A DNA stretch of 64,000 nt from Clostridiales bacterium (GCA_019417465.1 DXVF01000009.1:1-64000); one strand, 5' to 3'. Shown: positions 28,040 to 38,163, counted from the stretch's first letter. The notes: generated by a model not told the origin, from the sequence alone. A program made the numbers and translations.

Positions 28040-28330
28040 TCAGTCTGGTAAATCTATTTTAGAATTCTTTTTCTTAGGTCTGTAAAGAGTAATTTTGTTG
28101 CCTATAGTTTGAACTAATATACTATTTGTAGAGATAGCAATTTCTTCACCTAATTCCCTGGCACTTGCAGGTGCAGTTTCCAGAGTAGAAATTTTTATCA
28201 ATTCTCTAGCTTCCAAGGCATCGTTTAATTGTTTTATTAAATTTTCTGAGATGCCAGACTTTCCTATTTGGAAAATTGGGGCTATTGTATTTGCTAAACC
28301 TCTTAAGTAGGCTCTTTGTTTACTTGTCAT
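28040..28330 (-). CDS. yhbY: YhbY-family ribosome assembly RNA-binding protein
   Basis: CRM-domain protein that binds pre-50S particles. It begins TSKQRAYLRGLANTIAPIFQIGK, with the GxxG loop GKSGIS and later ELIKISTLETAP. The 96-residue length is standard. The ATG at 28330 is used; a GTG 9 bases upstream is possible. Confidence 0.93.
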   Translation of the reverse strand: MTSKQRAYLRGLANTIAPIFQIGKSGISENLIKQLNDALEARELIKISTLETAPASARELGEEIAISTNSILVQTIGNKITLYRPKKKNSKIDLPD

Positions 28331-28391
28331 TATATACACATCGCTTTCATAAAGATTATGAGTAACATTTTACTCTATAATTATATGAAAA

Positions 28392-28996
28392 TCAAGAGAT
28401 AAAGCCAAAAATTCCGAAGATTAAGAAAAGAATTCCTGAAACTTTTTGCATTGTTTTTTCTGATATTTTATTACTTAGAAGTTTTCCTAAAAAAATGGCT
28501 ATTAAATCGCTAATAATCATTCCAAGAATTGCTCCTATAATTAAAAATAATTTATAGTGAGGATATTGTATACCGAAGACCAATAGATGCTAAAAAAGTT
28601 TTATCACCAAATTCGCCTATTGCAATAGTAATCCCAATAATTATTGAATAATTGATGGTATATTTAGTTATTTTTTTTATTAAATTATTATTTTCGTTTT
28701 TAGAATCGTTAGCTTTTGTATTAAATATTAAAGAAACAAGACCAATCAATATAAAAGAGGAATATGTGATAATTTCTAATATATCATGTATATGACCATT
28801 ACTTAAACCTCCGAGGGCACTACCAAAGAGTATTGCTAATCCATGACTAAAAAATGAACCGAGTGCAACACCAAGTAGAATGGTTCTAGTTTTTTGCTTC
28901 CCGAGTAAATGATAGAACAAGTAATTGTGTTTTATCACCAAGTTCAGATAAAAATATCATTATAAAAGATATAAATATGGGATATATATATTCCAT
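28392..28996 (-). CDS. UPF0016/GDT1-family cation transporter, with two CGG +1 shifts
   Basis: Membrane protein with two inverted repeats, each with the hallmark E-x-G-D-(K/R)-(T/S): SELGDKTQ near residue 17 and GEFGDKTFLAS near residue 122. Relatives (MneA, GDT1, TMEM165) transport Mn2+ or Ca2+. Two C skips are needed. CGG 28903-28901 joins LVLSFT to GKQKTRT, and CGG 28575-28573 joins ASIGL to GIQYPHYK. With both, the 200-residue protein has six helices and ends FGIFGFIS. A leaky-codon explanation is more economical than two independent indels in a 600-base gene. Confidence 0.9.
28573..28575 (-). other. Second CGG +1 shift site in the UPF0016 gene
   Basis: On the minus strand, GGT CTT CGG TAT becomes GGT CTT GGT ATA. 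This is the only site where the +1 codon is GGT. Confidence 0.9.
28901..28903 (-). other. First CGG +1 shift site in the UPF0016 gene
   Basis: On the minus strand, TTT ACT CGG GAA becomes TTT ACT GGG AAG, restoring Phe-Thr-Gly-Lys. Confidence 0.9.
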
Positions 28997-29146
28997 TTAA
29001 ATCATCCTTTCAATTTTATATTAAAATATATTCTGAAATGTAAATTCTATGTGAAAAAAACACAAAAATATTGAAAGATTTAATTTGAAATGGTAATATC
29101 TTACATGAGAATATATTAGGGAAACAAAGAATAGGAGGAGCTTATT

Positions 29147-30115
29147 TTGATACAGGTAAAAAATGTTACTAAAAAATATGGCAGTTTTAGTGCTGTAAAA
29201 AATTTGAATTTTGAAATTAAACATGGAGAGGTAATAGGACTTTTAGGACCAAATGGTGCTGGTAAGAGTACAACTATGAATATGTTAACAGGTTTTATTG
29301 AACCAACAGAAGGGACTATTCTTATTAACGGAAATGATATTGTAAAGAAATCAAGAGAAGCTAAAAAAAATATTGGTTATATGCCTGAAAATGTACCATT
29401 ATATTTAGATTTAACAGTAAAAGAATTTGTAAAATATATGGCAGAATTAAAATTAGTTTCTAGAAAAGAGAAAAATAAACAGGTAGAAGAAATAATAAAA
29501 GAAACAGGTTTAGAAGATGTAAAAAATAAATTAATAAGAAATTTATCAAGAGGATATAAACAAAGAGTAAGTATGGCAGGAGCACTAGTTGGAAAGCCAG
29601 AGATATTAATATTAGATGAACCAACAGTTGGATTAGACCCTAAGCAAATAATAGAAATAAGAGAATTAATAAAAAAATTAGGAAAAGAGCACACTGTTAT
29701 AATTAGTTCTCACATATTATCAGAGATTAGCCAAATATGTGAAAAAGTTATAATCATTAATAAAGGAGAAATTGTTGCAATAGATACACCAAGTAACTTA
29801 GAAAATATGGTAAATGAAAATAATAGTATAATAATTACTGTAGAAGACCCAGAAGATAAAATGGTGAATTTAAAGGAAAAAATAGAAGAGATATCTAAAA
29901 TAGAGTTAATGAAAGATAATCAAGATGGAACAAAACAATATGCTGTTTCGGGAAATAAAGAGGTAGATTTAAGAAAAATTTTATTTGATAATTTACCTAA
30001 AGAAAATATTACAATATTCGAACTTCGAAAATCAGAAGCTACATTAGAAGAAGCTTTTATGAAATTAATTAATAAAGAGGAAAAAGGAGGAGAGAAAAAT
30101 GTGGGCAATAATTAA
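29147..30115 (+). CDS. ABC transporter ATP-binding protein (GldA/NatA-like)
   Basis: A 322-residue ATPase with Walker A GPNGAGKST, signature LSRGYKQRV, Walker B ILILDEP and the H-loop SSH. A C-terminal extension of about 90 residues is typical of gliding/Na+-export type ABC-2 ATPases. It starts with TTG after GGAGGAG. The permease gene overlaps by 17 bases, and a Gld G-like gene follows, so the trio resembles the GldA-GldF-GldG exporters. The substrate is unknown. Confidence 0.92.
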   Translation: MIQVKNVTKKYGSFSAVKNLNFEIKHGEVIGLLGPNGAGKSTTMNMLTGFIEPTEGTILINGNDIVKKSREAKKNIGYMPENVPLYLDLTVKEFVKYMAELKLVSRKEKNKQVEEIIKETGLEDVKNKLIRNLSRGYKQRVSMAGALVGKPEILILDEPTVGLDPKQIIEIRELIKKLGKEHTVIISSHILSEISQICEKVIIINKGEIVAIDTPSNLENMVNENNSIIITVEDPEDKMVNLKEKIEEISKIELMKDNQDGTKQYAVSGNKEVDLRKILFDNLPKENITIFELRKSEATLEEAFMKLINKEEKGGEKNVGNN

Positions 30116-30791
30116 AAAAGAAGTAAAAAGTTACTTTTTATCTCCAATAGCATATGTTTTTATAGGATTGTTTTTATTAGTATGTAGTGGATGCTTTTAT
30201 TTATATATTTTTATGAGTAATGGCTATGCAGATTTTGAATATATGTTCGGAAATATAATATCTATGTTTGTTTTAATGATAATTGTGTCTGTACTTACAA
30301 TGAGAATGTTTGCAGAAGAAAGAAGAAATGGAACAGAACAATTATTATATACTTCACCGAGAAGTATAACATCAATTGTTTTGGGAAAGTTTATTGCAGC
30401 CTGTATTGTAATGTTAGTATGTGAATTATTGACGCTTGGATATCTTGGTATTATATCATATTTTGGGAAGCCTGATATAGGAATGGCAATTATTTCAATT
30501 GTGGGGGTCTTTTTATTAACAATTACATATATTGCTTATGGAATGTTTATTTCTAGTATAACAGAAAATCAAATTATAGCAGCAGTTTTAACTTTTGTAG
30601 GGCTTATTATATTATTTTTTATGCCAGAATTTAATGATAAATTTTTAGACTTTTCTCCTATAAATGCTTTTGGAAATTCATTCCTTCAAGGTATGGTAAC
30701 TTATCAATCATTAACATTGTTTTTATCATTTACAATAATGTTTATAATTTTAACGATTATAGTAATTCAAAGAAGAAAAAGTGTTAAATAA
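30099..30791 (+). CDS. ABC-2 type permease (GldF-like)
   Basis: A 230-residue integral membrane protein with six hydrophobic segments, a conserved cytosolic RMFAEERRNGTEQLLYTSP motif and the start VKSYFLSPIAYVFIG. This is the ABC-2 permease subunit for the ATPase upstream. It starts with GTG or ATG after GGAGGAG inside the end of the ATPase gene. Confidence 0.9.
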   Translation: MWAIIKKEVKSYFLSPIAYVFIGLFLLVCSGCFYLYIFMSNGYADFEYMFGNIISMFVLMIIVSVLTMRMFAEERRNGTEQLLYTSPRSITSIVLGKFIAACIVMLVCELLTLGYLGIISYFGKPDIGMAIISIVGVFLLTITYIAYGMFISSITENQIIAAVLTFVGLIILFFMPEFNDKFLDFSPINAFGNSFLQGMVTYQSLTLFLSFTIMFIILTIIVIQRRKSVK

Positions 30792-30804
30792 GGAGGAAGG
30801 AAAA

Positions 30805-32238
30805 TTGAAGAAAATTATTAATATAATAAAACAAAAGTGGCTGAACGATACTATTAAGACGACAATATTAATACTAATTATAATAACAATATTCATAGCC
30901 TTGAACATATATATAAATACATTAAATATAAATCCAATAGATTTTACAAAGGAAAAACTATATACATTATCTAAAGAGTCAATAGAACAAGTGAAAGATA
31001 TCGGGCAAGATGTACATATGTATTTCTTTGGATATAAAGATGATGATAATATAGTAGTATTAGCAAAACAATATGAAATAGCTAATAGTAAAATAACAGC
31101 AGAAGCCATTAATATAGATGAAAGACCAGATTTAGCAAAGAAATATGGTGTTGATAGTAATGAATCAGTTGGCATTATTGTTGAAGGTCCAGATAGGTAT
31201 AAAGTACTAACTCAAAGTGATTTTTATACTTATGATCTAACAACATATGAAACAATTGATATTTCGGAACAAAAATTAACAAATGCTATTATTGATACAA
31301 CAATAGCAAAAAAGCCACATATATATTTGTTGACAGGACATGGTGAATATACAACAAATGATTACTTAATGACTTTAGGAGTTTTTATACAAAATGAAGT
31401 AAATGATATTTCAGATTTAGACTTATTGCAGACAGATATACCAGAAGATTGTGATACTTTAATAATACCAAATCCTACTAAAGACTTTTCGGATTTAGAA
31501 GCAGATAAAATTTTATCTTATATAAATAAAGGTGGAAAAATATTGTGGCTTGGTGAGGCTACAATAGAAGATGTAGATATGCCAAATATAAGCAATATTT
31601 TGGGGCAATTTGGAGTTAGTTTCTCAAAGGGAATTATTATAGAAGAAGATTCTAGTAAAATGATACTTCAAAGCCCAGAATTAATATTAACAGATATTTC
31701 ATACCATGATATAACAGATGATATTACTAATGTTGTAGTAGCAAGTTCTGGAAAGTTAAATATAGAAAGTGATGAAAAGTTACAGGAATTAAATGTGTCT
31801 ATAAATACATTATTAGAAACAAGTGAAAAATCTTTTTATAGAGAAGATTTTACTATTTCTACATCAACTAAAACAGATGCTGATGAAAGTGGAACCTTTA
31901 CAGTTGGAGCCGAATTTGTGAAAAAAATAGATGATAATACAGAAGCGAAACTGATAGCATTTTCAAATTGTAGTTTTGTAACTGATATGGCGATTACTAG
32001 TGGAAGTTCACAGCTTAAATTAATAAACTTATATAATAATAAAGATTTAATATTAAATTCTATTGCATATTTAACAGATAGGGGAGATTCTATAAGAATT
32101 AGAAAAGATACTGGATATGTTACATATACAGCAACACAAAAGCAAGATAATATAGTTAGATTAATAATATTTGTTATTCCATTAATAATTATTATAATCG
32201 GAATTGTAATTTGGCAAATAAGAAGAAGAAAAAAATAA
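30805..32238 (+). CDS. GldG-like ABC transporter auxiliary protein
   Basis: A 477-residue protein with an N-terminal membrane helix (residues ~18-40), the motif NPIDFTKEKLYTLSKESIEQVKDI, an extracellular GldG/ABC-auxiliary domain (YLLTGHGE, TLIIPNPTKDF, KGGKILWLGE) and a C-terminal membrane helix ending RRRKK. The TTG at 30805 follows AAGGAGG; an upstream GTG overlaps the SD and is unlikely. It is translationally linked to the permease. Confidence 0.88.
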   Translation: MKKIINIIKQKWLNDTIKTTILILIIITIFIALNIYINTLNINPIDFTKEKLYTLSKESIEQVKDIGQDVHMYFFGYKDDDNIVVLAKQYEIANSKITAEAINIDERPDLAKKYGVDSNESVGIIVEGPDRYKVLTQSDFYTYDLTTYETIDISEQKLTNAIIDTTIAKKPHIYLLTGHGEYTTNDYLMTLGVFIQNEVNDISDLDLLQTDIPEDCDTLIIPNPTKDFSDLEADKILSYINKGGKILWLGEATIEDVDMPNISNILGQFGVSFSKGIIIEEDSSKMILQSPELILTDISYHDITDDITNVVVASSGKLNIESDEKLQELNVSINTLLETSEKSFYREDFTISTSTKTDADESGTFTVGAEFVKKIDDNTEAKLIAFSNCSFVTDMAITSGSSQLKLINLYNNKDLILNSIAYLTDRGDSIRIRKDTGYVTYTATQKQDNIVRLIIFVIPLIIIIIGIVIWQIRRRKK

Positions 32239-32253
32239 TAGAATATAAACAAG

Positions 32254-32286
32254 ACTTCCTCATAAATTTTATGAGGAGGTTTTTTT
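32254..32286 (+). terminator. Terminator whose 3' arm carries the SD of the next gene
   Basis: The 13 bases at 32254-32266 pair with 32268-32280 (one G-U). The right arm contains GAGGAGG, the only SD for the ATG at 32287, and is followed by seven T. Confidence 0.75.
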
Positions 32287-33321
32287 ATGAAAAATATATT
32301 AAAAATAATATTTGTAATCATAGGGACTTTGATAGGTGCTGGATTTGCATCAGGTAAAGAAGTATATATTTTTTTTAATAGATATGGAGTATGTGGAATT
32401 ATAGGAATATTAATTTCAGGAGTAATTATAGGAGTTTTAGTGTATAAGGTATTTTATATACTTTTAAAACAGAAAGGAATAGATGATTATAACCAATTAT
32501 TAAATTATATATTTGCTAATAGAAAAAGTAATAGAATTAATATAGCTCAAATCATTAATTCTATTATTAATATATTTTTATTAATCTCATTTTATATAAT
32601 GGTAGTAGGATTTAGTAGTTATTTTAAACAAGAATATAATATATCGATATATATTACTTCAAGTATATTTGCTATATTATGTTATATAACATTAAATAAC
32701 AAAATAGAAGCAATTATAAAAATATCTAGTATATTAGTTCCAATTATTATTATATTCATTTTAAATTTAGGAATTAGAGATTTAAGTTATTCAATAAATC
32801 AAATATCTGATATGAATTTTTTGGATAATATGTTAGTAAATAGTGTAATTAGTAGTACATTATATGCAAGTTATAATAGTATAATATTAATTCCTGTATT
32901 AATATCTCTAAAAAAATATATTAGTAAGAAGAACAATGTTTTAATAGGATTTTTTACTTCTTTAATTGTCATACTTTTAAGTATATTTGTGTATATGATT
33001 TTGCTAAGAGCAAATATAGAGATTATAGAGCTTGATCTTCCTTTAATATATCTAGTAAAAAGATTTGGAAAGATTTATGAATATTTATATGGAACAGTTA
33101 TTATAATATCAATATTTACATCGGTAATATCAGCTGGTTATAGTTTTCTTAAGAATTGTAGTAAAACACAAAAACAATATAATAATCTATTGATCATAAT
33201 GTGTGTAACATCTATATTTATTGCTAATATAGGATTTTCAGAACTAGTAAATATTTTATATCCTATTTTTGGAGTTTTAGGACTTATACAGATATATTAT
33301 ATTTTAAAAATAAAAATATAA
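32287..33321 (+). CDS. YkvI-family membrane protein (APC/LeuT-fold carrier)
   Basis: A 344-residue protein with about ten membrane helices. The start IIFVIIGTLIGAGFASGKEVYIFF is the typical first helix of YkvI proteins, related to amino acid carriers of the APC superfamily. Substrate and physiological role are unknown. It may form a unit with the next genes. Confidence 0.82.
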   Translation: MKNILKIIFVIIGTLIGAGFASGKEVYIFFNRYGVCGIIGILISGVIIGVLVYKVFYILLKQKGIDDYNQLLNYIFANRKSNRINIAQIINSIINIFLLISFYIMVVGFSSYFKQEYNISIYITSSIFAILCYITLNNKIEAIIKISSILVPIIIIFILNLGIRDLSYSINQISDMNFLDNMLVNSVISSTLYASYNSIILIPVLISLKKYISKKNNVLIGFFTSLIVILLSIFVYMILLRANIEIIELDLPLIYLVKRFGKIYEYLYGTVIIISIFTSVISAGYSFLKNCSKTQKQYNNLLIIMCVTSIFIANIGFSELVNILYPIFGVLGLIQIYYILKIKI

Positions 33322-33404
33322 TTATTTGATAAATATATTGAAAAAAAGTCATAAAACTGGTATAAAAGTAATTAGAAATATGAGCAAAAGAGGAATAGTA
33401 GAAT

Positions 33405-34604
33405 ATGAAGTTAATTGATTTTAAAAAAGAAAATATTGAAGCCAATAATAAGACATTAAATAAGAAAAAAGTAATAATTACTATGGTAATTATTATATTA
33501 ATGATTATACTAGTGATTATTTCTGCAATATATATTACAAATTCAAGTTTTAGAAATTTAATGGATCAATATGTCTTTAGAAAGAATATTACAGAGGACA
33601 ATTTAAATTATATTGATATTAATTCAGAAAGTAATTTACATATATATGCATATGATAAGTATATAGTCACATTAGAAAAAAACACTCTGACACACTATAG
33701 TTCTTCTGGAAAAAAAGATAGCGAATTAAAGCTTGAAATAAGTGAACCAATATTTGATTCTGATGGTAAATATTTAATGATTGCAGAAAAAAATAAACAA
33801 AAAATATATTTAGTTAATAATAATAGTATCATATGGCAAAAAGATATAGAAGGAAATATTTCCAAAATAAGTGTAAATAAAAATGGATATACAAGTGTAA
33901 TTATATCTGGTACAGCATATAAATCTGTTATTGAAGTTTTCGATAAAGAGGGAAAAGAGTTATTTAAAACATATTTATCGAGTAATATAGCAATGGATTC
34001 GAGTATTTCAGAAGATAATAAATATTTAAGTTTTGCCGAAATAAATACTTCTGGAACACTTATACAGTCAAGTATAAAAATTATATCAATAGATAAAGCG
34101 AAAGAGACACCTTCAGATTCAATAATATATACATATGATGCTGAGCAAAATGACTTGATAGTAAATATAGAATATCAGGATAAAAATAAACTAGTATGTA
34201 TTTATAATAATGCAGTTCATGTTATTAATAATGATAAAGATGAATTATTAATGACTCTAAATGATAAAGATAAAAAAATTGCATTTTCGGATATTGAGCT
34301 TGCTAATTATGCATATAGAATAATTGAGAAATCTACGGGTCTTTTCAAAGCTGATTCAACTGTTGAATTGTACAATACATCTACTAAAAAACAGAACATA
34401 TATACATTTGATGGAGTTGCAAAAAGAATCTATTCTTGTTCTGATATAATAGCTATTGATTTAGGTTCGGAGGTACATTTTATTGGTACAAATGGGTGGC
34501 TAATAAAAAAATATAGTTCTACACAAGAAATAAAAGATATAGCATTAACAGAAAATTTAGCAGGAATAGTTTATAGGGATAAAATAGAATTTATAAATTT
34601 ATGA
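33405..34604 (+). CDS. DUF5711-family membrane-anchored beta-propeller-like protein
   Basis: A 399-residue protein with a short cytosolic tail, one membrane helix (residues ~24-47) and a large extracellular domain made of WD-like repeats (IYAYDKYIVTLEKNTLTHYSSSGK and similar). This layout next to cvpA and an LCP ligase matches the clostridial DUF5711 family. Function is unknown; the context suggests cell-envelope work. The next gene starts 12 bases after this stop. Confidence 0.8.
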   Translation: MKLIDFKKENIEANNKTLNKKKVIITMVIIILMIILVIISAIYITNSSFRNLMDQYVFRKNITEDNLNYIDINSESNLHIYAYDKYIVTLEKNTLTHYSSSGKKDSELKLEISEPIFDSDGKYLMIAEKNKQKIYLVNNNSIIWQKDIEGNISKISVNKNGYTSVIISGTAYKSVIEVFDKEGKELFKTYLSSNIAMDSSISEDNKYLSFAEINTSGTLIQSSIKIISIDKAKETPSDSIIYTYDAEQNDLIVNIEYQDKNKLVCIYNNAVHVINNDKDELLMTLNDKDKKIAFSDIELANYAYRIIEKSTGLFKADSTVELYNTSTKKQNIYTFDGVAKRIYSCSDIIAIDLGSEVHFIGTNGWLIKKYSSTQEIKDIALTENLAGIVYRDKIEFINL

Positions 34605-34615
34605 GGAGTAAACAT

Positions 34616-35270
34616 ATGGGAATAATAATAGATTTATTAATCATATTGATTGTAGCTTTATCAATTTGGTTTGGATATAAAAAAGGACTAACAGAAAGTT
34701 TATTAAAAATATTCAATTTCTTTATAGCATTAATAATATCAATTATATTATTTAATCCAATTGCTAATTTAGTTATTAATAATACTCAAATAGATGACTT
34801 CTTGCAAGATTCAATTATATCAAAATTTAATAATAACGAAGAAGTTAAAGAAGTAGAAACAGAGAATAATATGCCAACGATATTTAATGATTATATAAAG
34901 AATCAAGTAGAAGAATCTACAAATGAAGTAAAAGAAGTCATAATAATGGAGTCTGCCAAACAGATTTCTATAACAATTATTAATATTGGTATAGTGATTA
35001 TAATATTCTTAATTACTAGAATAATTTTAATATTTATAAAAGGAATTGTAAATATAATAACAAAATTACCTGTAATAAAACAATTCAATGAGTTTGGACG
35101 GAGCTTTATATGGATTATTAAGAGCGGTTGTAATATTAATTATTGTATTTACTATAATAAGCCTAATAGCTCCAATAATTGAAAGTTCAGGAGTTATAGA
35201 TATTATTAATGATTCTATAATTGGAGGCTTTTTGTATAATAATAATATACTATTTAATATTATTTTCTAA
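34616..35270 (+). CDS. cvpA: CvpA-family membrane protein, read through a CGG +1 frameshift
   Basis: Polytopic CvpA (colicin V production/envelope stress) protein. Zero frame begins GIIIDLLIILIVALSIWFGYKKGLTESL, the family hallmark, and reaches KLPVIKQFNEFG before CGG at 35099-35101. Skipping C restores GALYGLLRAVVILIIVFTI, the conserved CvpA fourth helix. The joined product is 217 residues. The ATG at 34616 lies after GAGGAG; the ATG at 34601 overlaps the SD. Confidence 0.9.
35099..35101 (+). other. CGG +1 shift site in cvpA
   Basis: TTT GGA CGG AGC becomes TTT GGA GGA GCT, restoring Phe-Gly-Gly-Ala. The skip occurs between two glycine codons. Confidence 0.9.
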
Positions 35271-35347
35271 AAAATAGTTAGAAATATTGATATTTATATA
35301 TTTATTTGTTATACTTGCATATATATTAAATTATAGGAGTGAGAACT

Positions 35348-36679
35348 TTGCAAAAAAATGTAGATACAAAAGAAGGAAAAGGAAAAAATAATAAACAAAA
35401 AAAGAAGAAAAAGAAGCTTAGAGTAATAATATTAGTAATATTATTACTAGTAATTATAACAGTAGGATCTTGGTTTGGTTATAGAGTATATAAAAATGGT
35501 GGAGGATTGCAAGGTGTACTTGCAACAATTGTTGGACATGATGAAAATACATTAAAAAATTTGCCAAAAGTTTATTGTTTAGTAACTGGGCAAAGCCAAA
35601 ATTTAACTGATACAATTATGTTGTGTTCATATGATCCTAAGACACAGGAAGCATCTATATTATCAATACCAAGGGATACTTTTGTTGGTAAAAACAAAAA
35701 AAATGCTACAGGCTCTGATAAAATAAATGCATTATATCAAATTAGTCCAGAGAAAACTGTACAAGCAGTTAGTAAATTAACAGGTATAGATATTAAATAT
35801 TATTTAAATATAGATACAGAAGCATTAAAAGAAGTTGTAGATAGTATAGGTGGAGTATATTTTGATGTACCTATAGATATGGATTATGATGATTCTACTC
35901 AAGACTTACATATACATATGAAAAAGGGATATCAATTATTAGATGGTGATAAAGCAGAACAGGTAGTAAGATTTAGACATAATAATGATGGAACTAGTTA
36001 TCCAACAGAATATGGAGATAATGACTTAGGAAGAATGAGGACACAAAGAGAATTTTTAAAAGCTGTTATCAAAAAGTTAGCAACCCCATCTACATTAACA
36101 AAAGTAAATGATCTTATTAAAATAGCTAATAATAATGTAACAACAAATTTAGATTTATCTTTAGCAAAGGATTATGCTCCTTATGCAGTTGAATTTAAAT
36201 CAGAAAATTTAAAAACAGCTACATTACCTGGAACTCCAGAATTATGTAATGGAGTTTGGTTATATACACATGATGCGACTGAAACAAAACAAGTTATAGA
36301 AGACTTATTTGGAAGTCAAGAAGATGACACAAACACTACTAGTGAAAGTGATACAAAAAATACAACAACAAATACTTCAAAAAAGATAACTGAACAAGAG
36401 AAAAAAGAAAATGCTAAAATAAAAATAGAGATATTAAATGGTACATCTGATAATTCAAAACTTACATCTTTAAAAGATGAATTAAAGAAATATGGATACA
36501 ATGTAACAAAAACAGGAATTACAACAAACACTTCAAAAACAACTATTATAAATAGAACAGGAAAATCTAGTACGATTATAAACAGTATAAAAAATATTAT
36601 TGGAGATATTGGAGTTTCTACTACAGGGAACAATAATTCAAATGTTGATATAACAATTATAATAGGAAAAGATTATTAA
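35348..36679 (+). CDS. LytR-CpsA-Psr (LCP) family wall polymer ligase with LytR_C domain
   Basis: Membrane-anchored phosphotransferase that attaches wall polymers to peptidoglycan. It has a lysine-rich cytosolic tail, a membrane helix (residues ~25-45), the LCP domain (DTIMLCSYDPKTQEASILSIPRDTFV, GGVYFDVPIDMDY, GDKAEQVVRFRHN with catalytic Arg residues, DLGRMRTQREFL) and, after a Thr/Ser linker, a LytR_C domain (IKIEILNGT). The TTG at 35348 follows AGGAG by 8 bases. Product length is 443 residues. Confidence 0.93.
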   Translation: MQKNVDTKEGKGKNNKQKKKKKKLRVIILVILLLVIITVGSWFGYRVYKNGGGLQGVLATIVGHDENTLKNLPKVYCLVTGQSQNLTDTIMLCSYDPKTQEASILSIPRDTFVGKNKKNATGSDKINALYQISPEKTVQAVSKLTGIDIKYYLNIDTEALKEVVDSIGGVYFDVPIDMDYDDSTQDLHIHMKKGYQLLDGDKAEQVVRFRHNNDGTSYPTEYGDNDLGRMRTQREFLKAVIKKLATPSTLTKVNDLIKIANNNVTTNLDLSLAKDYAPYAVEFKSENLKTATLPGTPELCNGVWLYTHDATETKQVIEDLFGSQEDDTNTTSESDTKNTTTNTSKKITEQEKKENAKIKIEILNGTSDNSKLTSLKDELKKYGYNVTKTGITTNTSKTTIINRTGKSSTIINSIKNIIGDIGVSTTGNNNSNVDITIIIGKDY

Positions 36680-36716
36680 AAAAGGGGGCACATATTTTTT
36701 ATGTGCTCCTTTTTTA
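36679..36716 (+). terminator. Terminator after the LCP gene
   Basis: AAAAAGGGGGCACATA pairs with ATGTGCTCCTTTTTT across a T-rich loop. Confidence 0.85.
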
Positions 36717-36895
36717 TATAATAGGAAAGTTCTATTATAGAGTAAAATTTAACTAACCTGTCTTCCTATTATATAAAAATAATTGTACACAATTTTTTAC
36801 TAAAAAATTGGCACACGAACAATTAAACGCGGACTTTAAAATGTTCTAAACAGAGAAAATGTTCAAAAAAGCCCGCTATTGTTCTTCACAAATTT
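36717..36895 (+). repeat. Dispersed intergenic repeat, copy B
   Basis: Same block order as copy A: TAGAGTAAAATTTAACTAA, TATTATATAAAA, AATTGTACACAATTTTTT with facing AAAAAATTGG, GAACAATTAA, then a stem GCGG-A-CTTT pairing with AAAG-CCCGC, and finally TATTGTTCTT. Its stem sequence differs from copy A while pairing is kept. It also lies at the 3' end of dacA. Confidence 0.75.
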
Positions 36896-36897
36896 TA

Positions 36898-38163
36898 TTA
36901 TTTATAAAATTTCATAAATACATCTTTTTTTTTCTTATGTTTTTTTATTTTTACTACTGTGATAAAAATTAACAATAGCAATATAAACAACAATAAGCTA
37001 AATACTTGTGGTAATATATCAGAATCTAATATATTATTTCCAGATATTAAATTTGAAGTATATGTTACATTATCTATAGTGTAAGATATTTTACCAACAA
37101 CAGTTCCTTTTAATATAGGTGCCTGTAAATTTTCATTAATGGTTATTGATGGGACAATAGTAGAAATATCTTGAGCAGTAGTAACTTTTATTTCTTTTTC
37201 TACCATTATATCTAACATCTTTTTTGTATCATCTGATGATCTTATTTCAATCTGTTTTATGATGGTTTCTGGAGTGGATACTATTTTTTCACCGTAATTT
37301 TCTAAAGCATAGTTAAATAATGTTATGCAATCATGTGCTCTATCATTTTGATGTGCAGATATTTTATTAGCTCCTAAAATTACAACAATGAATTCGTAGT
37401 CATCTTTTTTGCAACTGGCAACAATACAATTTTTGGCATAATCTGTATATCCAGTTTTTATCCCAGTGGTATATTGATAATAATACTCATCAGATGTTAA
37501 TAATTCGTTTGTATTATCAAATTTCCTATCATCTTTATCATACATATTTGTTATTGGTAGAGTGCAAGAAGTTTTACTAACAATTTTTCTAAATATATTG
37601 TTTTTCATTGCGTATTTACCAATTAGAGCCATATCATAAGCAGTCGTATAATGATTATTATTATGAACACCATTAGGATTCACAAAATTAGTATTGGTAC
37701 AGCCAATTTCCTTCGCTTTTAAATTCATAAGTTTTGAAAATTCAGTTACTGTTCCTGATACATGTTCTGCTAAAGCTATAGCTGCATCATTTGCAGATGG
37801 AATTAATAAAACATTTAATAAATCTTCTACGGATAATTTTTCACCAGACTTTATATTAGCTCTTGTATAAGTTTCTGGAACAGAAGCTAATGATACAGCA
37901 TTATCGCTTACAGTAACTATTTCATTTAAATCGCAATTTTCCAAAACAAGTATAGCAGTCATAATTTTTGTTGTACTTGCAGGATACATTTTATTATAGG
38001 CATTTTTCTCATATAATATTTTTCCAGAATCGGAATCAATTAATATACAAGATGGTGAATATATATTTAAATCATCATTATTAGCAAAGGAGGTGCTAAA
38101 AAAAATAAATAAAAGTATTATTATAAAAAGTAGTACAAAAATATATTTAATTTTTAATTTCAT
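36898..38163 (-). CDS. D-alanyl-D-alanine carboxypeptidase (DacA/DacF type)
   Basis: Penicillin-binding serine peptidase that trims stem peptides. The 421-residue protein has a signal-like N-terminus, the active motifs STTK (YPASTTKIMTA, residues ~62-72), SAN (IPSAND) and KTG (GIKTGYTD), a C-terminal PBP5-like beta domain and a final membrane anchor with a lysine-rich tail. The SD is GAGGAG. Neighbours are envelope genes, in convergent and divergent orientation. Confidence 0.94.
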   Translation of the reverse strand: MKLKIKYIFVLLFIIILLFIFFSTSFANNDDLNIYSPSCILIDSDSGKILYEKNAYNKMYPASTTKIMTAILVLENCDLNEIVTVSDNAVSLASVPETYTRANIKSGEKLSVEDLLNVLLIPSANDAAIALAEHVSGTVTEFSKLMNLKAKEIGCTNTNFVNPNGVHNNNHYTTAYDMALIGKYAMKNNIFRKIVSKTSCTLPITNMYDKDDRKFDNTNELLTSDEYYYQYTTGIKTGYTDYAKNCIVASCKKDDYEFIVVILGANKISAHQNDRAHDCITLFNYALENYGEKIVSTPETIIKQIEIRSSDDTKKMLDIMVEKEIKVTTAQDISTIVPSITINENLQAPILKGTVVGKISYTIDNVTYTSNLISGNNILDSDILPQVFSLLLFILLLLIFITVVKIKKHKKKKDVFMKFYK

